Positions 57,416 through 64,000 of a DNA stretch of 64,000 nucleotides are shown here, in pieces. The position numbers and the translations under genes are program-made. This DNA is from Phoma sp. XZ068 (lineage: Eukaryota; Ascomycota; Dothideomycetes; Pleosporales; Didymellaceae), in NCBI GenBank assembly GCA_004835665.1, contig RBKR01000017.1, positions 124,001 through 188,000 on the forward strand. The letters run 5' to 3'. Numbering within the stretch: the stretch's first letter is position 1; each line of letters starts with the position of its first letter. The notes beneath the pieces are model-generated. The model was given only the letters and a program-made list of their open reading frames with translations. It was not told where the DNA came from and ran no database searches.

Positions 57416-60004
57416 ATGCCACCCGACGACCCCGACCCCTCTCTCCGCCGCCCGCGCGGCGACGAACGCGCGCGCCGCACCCGCCGCACCTCCCACGGCG
57501 AAACATCCGGCACAGATCGCGAGGTGCGGCGTCGCCGTCGCGAGTCCCGCGACCCAGGAAACACACCGTATGAGTTTGAGGGGCGCCGGCGCAAAGGGCA
57601 CCGCGCGACGGACTCGCAGGGCGAGTTGCTGCGGCCTTCACCGCGGACGTCGAGTCAAGCGCCGCGGGAGACTTCGCGGGCGCGCAGGCAGAGCGAGTCC
57701 GAGTGGGAGAGTCCTGCTGCGCCGAAGCGGAGGAGTAGACGGCAGAGTGGAGCGGGCGGTGCGAGTCCGAAGAAAGCTGCGCCGCTGAGTCTTGATGCGC
57801 TGGCTAAACTGGATAAGGAGGTTGCGAAGAAGAGTGGGGGGTGGCGTGGGTATGACTATGATGAGGATTACCTTAAGGAGGTGAGGCGGAAGGAGAAGGC
57901 GCTGGAGAAGGATCGGATGAGGGAGGTTAAGGATGAGAGGAAGAAGGTTAAGAAGGAGGAGGAGAGGAGGAAGATTGAGGAGAGTGATAGGGAGATTCTT
58001 GAGGAGAAGGAGAGAAGGAAGAGGAGGGAGGAGAGGCGGCGGAAGAAGGAGAGTAGAGAGGTTAAGGGGGGTGCTGTTGCGTTGGGCGATTTGGCGGGGA
58101 TGGAGGGCGGGAAGAGAGGGAGTCGGACGGAGGATGAGAGGGAAAGGAGGCGGAGAGACGAGGCGAAGTATACACCGAGTGAAGTCGAAGAGAGGAAGCA
58201 GAGAAGACAGCGCGAACGACAGCAGAGAAATGAGCAGAGGAAGCGGCGTGTTGTGAGCGGACCGTTGGCTGAAGAAGGTGGAATTGATGACGACGAGTAT
58301 CAGTATATGATGGAGAAGCGTGGTGGTGCTGGGACTCCGCCAACTGTGTTGTCAGCGGAGGAGCAGGCGAGGAAGAAGAAACGGAAAAAGATCATCATTG
58401 CGGTGGTCTCGGTCCTTATAATCCTCGCGATCATCATCCCGGTGGCTGTCCTCCTGTCCAACAAGAAGAGCAACGACACACCGCAGAGCGACGCGGCAGC
58501 CGGGCAGTCAACACCAAAGAACAGCAATCTAGACGGGAAAGATCCAAACAGCGTGCCCAAGGAGGACAAAGGCGGGATATTCGACCCCTGGTCGTGGTAC
58601 GACACGGAAGACTTCAACGTCACTTACACGAAAGAGTTAGTTGGCGGACTCCCCATCATCGGTCTGAATTCGACATGGAACGACGATGTCCAAGCCAACA
58701 GCAAGGTCCCAAACCTCAAAGACTCCTTCCAGTACGGCAAGATGCCCATCCGCGGCGTCAACGTTGGCGGCTGGCTCAACATCGAGCCCTTCATCACGCC
58801 GTCTTTCTTTGAAAACTTCGGTGCCCGCGACAACGTGGTTGATGAATACACGCTCATGACAAAACTCGGCCCTACGAAAGCAAAGTCCACCCTCGAACAA
58901 CACTACTCAGCCTTTGTCAACCGCCAGACCTTTGCTGAAATCCGCGCTGCCGGCATGGACCACGTTCGCTTCCCCTTTGGCTACTGGATCGTTCAGACCT
59001 ACGATGGCGATCCATACCTGCCGCAGGTGTCTTGGCGTTACCTGCTCCGTGGTATTGAATACTGCCGCCAGAACGGGCTGCGCGTCAACCTCGACCTGCA
59101 CGGCGCGCCTGGGAGCCAGAACGGATGGAACCACTCTGGCCGACAGGGCGTCATCGGGTGGCTGAACGGCACAAACGGGGAACTAAACGCGCAGCGCACC
59201 CTCGACATCCACCACAAGCTGTCCGTCTTCTTCGCGCAGCCGCGCTACAAGAACGTCGTCACCATGTATGGCCTAGTAAACGAACCGCGCAACGTCGAAC
59301 TCGACACCGACCGCGTCGTGAAATGGACACAATCCGCCATCGACCAAATCCGCAAAGACAACATCACCGGCATAATCGTTTTCGGCGACGGCTTCATGGG
59401 CCTCGACAACTGGCAAGGCAAGCTGCAAAACAACGCAAACCTCCTCCTCGATGTCCACCAATACGTCATCTTCAACGTAGACCAGCTCTCGCTCGGGCAC
59501 AGAGATAAACTAAACTTCGCCTGCGCGGCATGGACCCAGCAATCTCTCCGCTCCATGGATAAAAAGACTGGCTTCGGCCCAACCATGTGCGGCGAGTGGT
59601 CCCAGGCAGATACGGACTGCACGCAGTACATCAACAACGTCAACGTCGGCACCCGCTGGGAAGGCACCTACGACACGGGCAACGCCTCAACCTCGATCCT
59701 CAAACCGCAATGCCCCGAGTCGGGAAAATGCTCCTGCGACCCCGCCAACGCGGATCCTAGCACCTACACCGCTGGCTACAAAAAGTGGCTGTATCAGTTT
59801 GCCATTGCGCAGATGGATAGTTTTGAGGCGGGCTGGGGATGGTTTTATTGGACGTGGGAGACGGAGAAGGCGACGCAGTGGAGTTATCGACGGGGCATGG
59901 CGGCGGGGATCCTGCCGAAGACGGCGTATGATCGCGATTGGACGTGTCCGGACAATGGGATTGATGGGCTGGATACTTTTACGGGGCTGCCGGAGTATTA
60001 TTAG
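57416..60004 (+). CDS. exo-beta-1,3-glucanase (GH5), membrane-anchored, ExgD-like
   Basis: Single exon, 862 residues. It hydrolyses beta-1,3-glucan of the cell wall from the non-reducing end. Residues 1-325 are cytoplasmic and highly charged (Arg/Glu/Lys-rich helices such as EEKERRKRREERRRKKES), then one membrane anchor (about 326-348, IIIAVVSVLIILAIIIPVAV) and an outer GH5 domain. The catalytic acid is Glu623 in LVNEPRN and the nucleophile is Glu727 in CGEWSQADTDC. Other family words: NVGGWLNIEPFITPSFF, RVNLDLHGAPGSQNGWNHSG. The membrane topology (type II) resembles Aspergillus ExgD. Length and unusually long cytoplasmic coil are noted in findings. Confidence 0.96.
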   Translation: MPPDDPDPSLRRPRGDERARRTRRTSHGETSGTDREVRRRRRESRDPGNTPYEFEGRRRKGHRATDSQGELLRPSPRTSSQAPRETSRARRQSESEWESPAAPKRRSRRQSGAGGASPKKAAPLSLDALAKLDKEVAKKSGGWRGYDYDEDYLKEVRRKEKALEKDRMREVKDERKKVKKEEERRKIEESDREILEEKERRKRREERRRKKESREVKGGAVALGDLAGMEGGKRGSRTEDERERRRRDEAKYTPSEVEERKQRRQRERQQRNEQRKRRVVSGPLAEEGGIDDDEYQYMMEKRGGAGTPPTVLSAEEQARKKKRKKIIIAVVSVLIILAIIIPVAVLLSNKKSNDTPQSDAAAGQSTPKNSNLDGKDPNSVPKEDKGGIFDPWSWYDTEDFNVTYTKELVGGLPIIGLNSTWNDDVQANSKVPNLKDSFQYGKMPIRGVNVGGWLNIEPFITPSFFENFGARDNVVDEYTLMTKLGPTKAKSTLEQHYSAFVNRQTFAEIRAAGMDHVRFPFGYWIVQTYDGDPYLPQVSWRYLLRGIEYCRQNGLRVNLDLHGAPGSQNGWNHSGRQGVIGWLNGTNGELNAQRTLDIHHKLSVFFAQPRYKNVVTMYGLVNEPRNVELDTDRVVKWTQSAIDQIRKDNITGIIVFGDGFMGLDNWQGKLQNNANLLLDVHQYVIFNVDQLSLGHRDKLNFACAAWTQQSLRSMDKKTGFGPTMCGEWSQADTDCTQYINNVNVGTRWEGTYDTGNASTSILKPQCPESGKCSCDPANADPSTYTAGYKKWLYQFAIAQMDSFEAGWGWFYWTWETEKATQWSYRRGMAAGILPKTAYDRDWTCPDNGIDGLDTFTGLPEYY

Positions 60005-60542
60005 TGGGGAAGGGGGAAGAAAGGAGGGAGATGGATTTGTTGCATGGCGTGGTGTTTGGAGTTTTTTGTGGTGAGTAGATTTTTGATGGTGATGTATATG
60101 AAGAAGACGATTTTATTTTTGGGGTTTTTATAGAATCATAAACCGTTTCTACGCCTGTGAATACATCCATGTCGTTAAGCTTTGCTGGAATCAGAATCAC
60201 AGGCGAGGTCGTATACTCTCATCGCAAGGGCCCTTTTCCTTTTATAATCTTGTCATTCTGAGCTACCTCGTACTTAATTACCACTCCGGAACCACTCGAG
60301 TGGGAACAGATATATCCACTCTTCAGTTCATGATACATAAAATAGATTCACTTTAATACTTCTGCCACCATCGCAATCTAGCTGCCTGCACAGCAAGGGA
60401 AGCGGTGGTCCTCCGCTAGTTTGGCGCTGAAGGTAAAGCATATAATCTGCGGCAGCAATTCGAAGGTCTGTGAGACTTTCGATTTAGCTCTCTTTTGGAT
60501 AAGTAATTTGAAAGACGAGAGAAAGAAGCGGCAATTCGAATC

Positions 60543-60944
60543 ATGTTGTGTCCCTCAGGCTTTCCTTTTGCAACATTTGATCGTGCCAGGTTCGATCACC
60601 AGATATTGCCCGTACTCGATGTATGTCTTGGTGATTTTTCGGACATCAGCACCTTTAAACTTCAAACGGCAAAGGCTTCAGATATCAAATCGAGATCAGT
60701 ATGCACACCGGAAGCGCTGAGATACGTCAGTCTTGACTCGGCGTTCAAGTCCAATGAAAATGGGCATCACCGTCAAAGAGCAGCATATGTGGAAGTTAAC
60801 GACTGCGCAAGAGAGCTGATACTTGAGACATGTTCAGGAAGACGATGGTACTGGTCGCGTGAAAGCGAGTGGCTAGACGACGCGACGTCAGGCCCACATC
60901 TTCTACCCAATGACAGTCGCGAGACTCGATGGAATATGACCTAG
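60543..60944 (+). CDS. hypothetical frame, 133 residues
   Basis: Open frame with an ATG start; the second half is charged and coding-like (KSNENGHHRQRAAYVEV, CSGRRWYWSRESEWLDD). No family or context. It could be a fragment or chance. Confidence 0.22.
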   Translation: MLCPSGFPFATFDRARFDHQILPVLDVCLGDFSDISTFKLQTAKASDIKSRSVCTPEALRYVSLDSAFKSNENGHHRQRAAYVEVNDCARELILETCSGRRWYWSRESEWLDDATSGPHLLPNDSRETRWNMT

Positions 60945-61080
60945 CCCCGCAACTACCTCCCGCCACCGTCAATCACCATCTCGACGATAACACTACTAGA
61001 ACGTGGTAAACCTGTCCTTTCATAGAAACCCTCTGTCCCTGCATTTTGTGCTCATTCCACATTTCTGCTACATACAAAAT

Positions 61081-61431
61081 ATGCCTCGATTCTTGCACCG
61101 CATATTCAGCGACAAGCACTTGAGCTTCCGTCGAGACCCGACCACACAAGGCGAAGTGCAGCAGTCACGACGCGTAATTACCAAAAGCTCGACAATAACA
61201 CCAGAAACACGGTTACGATCCAGACTATCGCAGCTCAATCTTGCGCTGCACGCCGGGGACAACGAACACTTCAAGGATGGAGCAAGTTTAGCCGACAGCG
61301 ACATGCGCGCTGCTCGGCCTATCCTTGCACCGAGTATAGCATCTCACGAACGATGTGTGCCTGTAGCCAAGACGAAGGCTCCAAGGAGAAGACTGAGCAA
61401 AAGACATCGCATGCCGGATCTGAAGGCCTGA
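61081..61431 (+). CDS. hypothetical frame, 116 residues
   Basis: ATG-started frame, very basic, with MPRFLHRIFSDKHLSFRRDP at the start and KTKAPRRRLSKRHRMPDLK near the end. No domain recognised. Low support. Confidence 0.25.
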   Translation: MPRFLHRIFSDKHLSFRRDPTTQGEVQQSRRVITKSSTITPETRLRSRLSQLNLALHAGDNEHFKDGASLADSDMRAARPILAPSIASHERCVPVAKTKAPRRRLSKRHRMPDLKA

Positions 61432-61980
61432 TAGCGGTCAGTATGCTGCTGAAGTTACTGCATAGTCAGCTGACGAACTATAGGATGGCTGGACATCGAC
61501 ATCACAACCTGTATATAGCGAAAGCAGCATATCATGTACAAGTCGCCTCATATGAGCAAACTATTTCTAGTAATGCACGGATGCCCTGTGCAAGTTCCTC
61601 CAGAATGTAGGCCCTTTGTAACTTAACTAGTATGGGAAATGCTAGTCCAGGTTCCAATGCAAGTTAGTGGTTTTTCACCGGAAACATCATCCGGGAATAT
61701 CAGTCAACCTTGAGTCTGCCGTTTGCCATTCGTTTCTCGGATTTATTGTCGATCTCATCGCATTGCTCGCTTCCACCCCACGCTTACTGCTCAGCCTCAA
61801 CACAGCACCCAGCCTTGGCCTGACCCACAGCTTCCCGGTGAGCCCCAATTGCTTGTAACTACGTCACAAGGGGTTCCAACCGCAATGTCTTTGGGACCGT
61901 ATAATCTGACATCGCGATGATTACCCAAAGAAAGGCAGATGCGATGCCCCGCAGTCTGCCTTGAACTTTAATTCGTCGAC

Positions 61981-61988
61981 TATTTAAG
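61981..61988 (+). promoter_or_regulatory. TATA-like box (TATTTAAG)
   Basis: 73 bp upstream of the ATG of the FAD oxidoreductase, a plausible core promoter position. Confidence 0.5.
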
Positions 61989-62053
61989 GGCTTACATTTC
62001 CAGGACATCAAGTCGAACATGAGATATCGTTCACGAAGACAAACACCAGAAGG

Positions 62054-63976
62054 ATGAGGACCATCACAAACGTTCTGTTTCTAGCTTTAGCCACTTCGGC
62101 TGCATCAGCATCCAAGTCTCAATGTAAATGTGTAAGCAACTCCACCGGAAACGCTTCAGTCATCCCAAACTCACGCGAACGAACTGCAGACACCACATGA
62201 TTCCTGCTGGCCTTCTCCCTCAGATTGGGCCACCTTTAACACCACCCTCTCCGGCGGCCTCATACGCGCCCTCCCACCAGCCTCAGTCTGCTATCCCTCC
62301 CAGCCCAATTACAACGCAGAAGCCTGCAAATTGGTTAGCTCCCAATGGTTCAATTCTTCCTGGCACATCGAAAATCCAGTCAGTATCGACTACCCAATCT
62401 GGACAAATAACTCGTGCAACCCCATCTACCCCAACGGAACAAGTCTGACCGGCGACCCGAATGCGGGAAAAAGAGGATGCAGCGCAGATACGTATCCGGT
62501 GTACAGCGTCAATGCTACGAAACCAGAGCACGTTGCTGCAGCTTTGAAGTGGGCGGGCGAGAAGAATGTTCGTGTTGTGGTGAAGGCGACTGGTCACTCG
62601 TATACTGGCCGTAGTACGGGGGCTTTCAGTCTTTCTATCTGGACGCATAATTTTCGTGGCATGTCGTATCTCCCGTCGTTTGTGCCGGCATCCTGCAGTG
62701 GTCAAGGCGCGTTGGAAGCAGTTCGTGTAGCAGCTGGTCATACCAACGGTGCCGTTGTCGAATACTTGAGTAGCTACAATCAGGTGATTGTCAGCGGTGC
62801 GAACCCCGACGTAGGCATTGCTGGCTGGGTCACTGGTGGTGGTCATGGATACCTCTCCAGCACATACGGTATGGGTTCCGACAACCTCCTTGAAGCCACG
62901 GTTGTCCTCCCATCCGGCGAAGTCGTTGTAGCCAACCCCTGCCAGAACGAGAAAGTCTTCTGGGCTATAAGAGGCGGAGGCGGTGGAACTTTCGGCGTCG
63001 TCACTGAAGTGGTACTGAAAACATACCCAACCCCGAAGACTACCCAGCATGTCTTCATGCTTACCTCACTTCCTAACGCCACGGCAACTGACTACTGGAA
63101 TTTCATGGGCTTCCTACACGCGCACCTGCAAACACTGAAAGAGGGCGGCATGCAAGGATACTACTACATCGCCGGTCCACCCACCGCCCCCAGTCTCTCG
63201 CTCCTCTGGTCCTTCATGCTGTTCAACAAACCCAATGGCACCGTGGAGAAGCTCCTCGAACCAATCGAGACGTACCTAATGGAGCGAGCGAACCTATTCT
63301 TGTACACATCGAACATAACCCACGCAGACACATACTACGACCTTGCACAATTCTTCCAAAACGAAGATGTCGCAAACGTCGGAGGAACATATGGCTCGCG
63401 CCTCCTCAGTCCCGAGAGCCTGAGCGACGCCGCCACAAACGCAAAAGTACTCAGAGAAGTTGGCCCATCCGGGAATCTGTCGGCCCCAAATGTAAGCCAC
63501 CCCCACCACTCATTTACCATATCTCACACAAACAGGGCCCAGGCACAAACCTCCTCCTCATAGGCCACATGATCGCCTCGCCCAACCCACCATCCTACTA
63601 CCCCTCCGCCACATCCCTGAACCCCGGGTGGCGCGACACGCTGGTCCACTTCCTTGCATCAGAGACCTGGCAGGACGGCTCGCCGCAGTCTACCATCGAC
63701 GCTGTGCGCAGGGACGTCACAGCGAAGACGCAGAAGCTGAGAGCCCTGTCGCCGAACACGGGGGCATATTTCAACGAGCCGGATTCGAATGAGCCGGATT
63801 GGCAGACGTCTTTTTTCGGGGGGAATTACGCAAGGTTGAGGAAGATTAAGGAGGAGCTTGATCCGAGGGATGTGCTTTGGTGTCGGAAGTGTGTTGGTAG
63901 TGAGGCGTTAGCTGAGCGGGGTGATGGTAGACTGTGCAGAGCACAGTACGAGGATGAGGGTTGGGATGACTGTTGA
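62054..63976 (+). CDS. secreted FAD-linked oxidoreductase (VAO/BBE type)
   Basis: Three exons: 62054-62131, 62190-63491, 63536-63976, giving 606 residues. Signal peptide MRTITNVLFLALATSAASA is followed by the N-terminal FAD-binding domain (VVVKATGHSYTGRSTG, with the His that links FAD 8-alpha-covalently in many members; later GAGWVTGGGHGYLSSTYG-like core and DNLLEATVVLPSGEVVVAN). The substrate domain follows, and the final exon holds the BBE tail (YFNEPDSNEPDWQTSFFGGN, then LDPRDVLW). The third-to-last region has several Asn-x-Ser/Thr sites, in line with secretion. These enzymes oxidise sugars, alkaloids or metabolites with O2; the exact substrate is not readable. Confidence 0.94.
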
Positions 63977-64000
63977 AGTGCGGTGAGAGTTCTGAATTGT

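Larger units (their letters stand above)
60005..62053. other. intergenic with two weak coding candidates
   Basis: Two plus-strand frames (listed) lie here and may be chance. A TATTTAAG box is close to the next gene. No other features. Confidence 0.4.

Overview
The window is nuclear DNA of a filamentous ascomycete, most likely a dothideomycete. The evidence is the dense short GT-AG introns (43-131 nt, many with a GCTAAC-like branch site), housekeeping genes of fungal type, and fungus-restricted families (LaeA-like methyltransferase, PTH11-like receptor, DUF6594, exo-beta-1,3-glucanase with a membrane anchor). The class assignment is inference. Exon structures were assembled by hand from reading frames and splice signals.

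Left part (1-9.6 kb) is a compact core block: a LaeA/UMTA-type methyltransferase, a PEX11 peroxisome protein, the mRNA cap methyltransferase ABD1 head-to-head with the proteasome lid subunit RPN7, and alanine aminotransferase. Next comes a gene-free stretch (9.6-12 kb) with microsatellites and an AT-rich island. A PTH11/rhodopsin-like membrane protein, a Git1-type MFS transporter and a small SET-domain protein follow, separated by long intergenic DNA.

The middle (about 19.6-47 kb) looks like accessory genome: gene-poor, with orphan genes and wrecks. It holds a stand-alone retropepsin-like protein, a DUF6594 membrane protein, one tRNA-Gly(GCC) with an intron, a decayed ankyrin gene, a WW-domain protein with 18-residue helical repeats, an Smr/CUE-type protein, a secreted Gly/Ala/Asn/Gln repeat protein, an unrecognised gene broken by a 16-bp duplication and a stop, three intact genes of unknown role (one perhaps with an RNase H-like fold), and an F-box-like gene broken by three stop codons that can all be explained by C-to-T change.

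The right part (47-64 kb) returns to core genes: a single-pass membrane protein, a very large HECT ubiquitin ligase of the UFD4/TRIP12 type, nicotinamide mononucleotide adenylyltransferase, a type II membrane exo-beta-1,3-glucanase (GH5), and a secreted FAD-linked oxidoreductase of the BBE type. RPN7 and UFD4 both belong to the ubiquitin-proteasome pathway but are 40 kb apart, so there is no operon-like logic. No secondary-metabolite core enzyme, intact transposon, CRISPR array or rRNA gene was seen.
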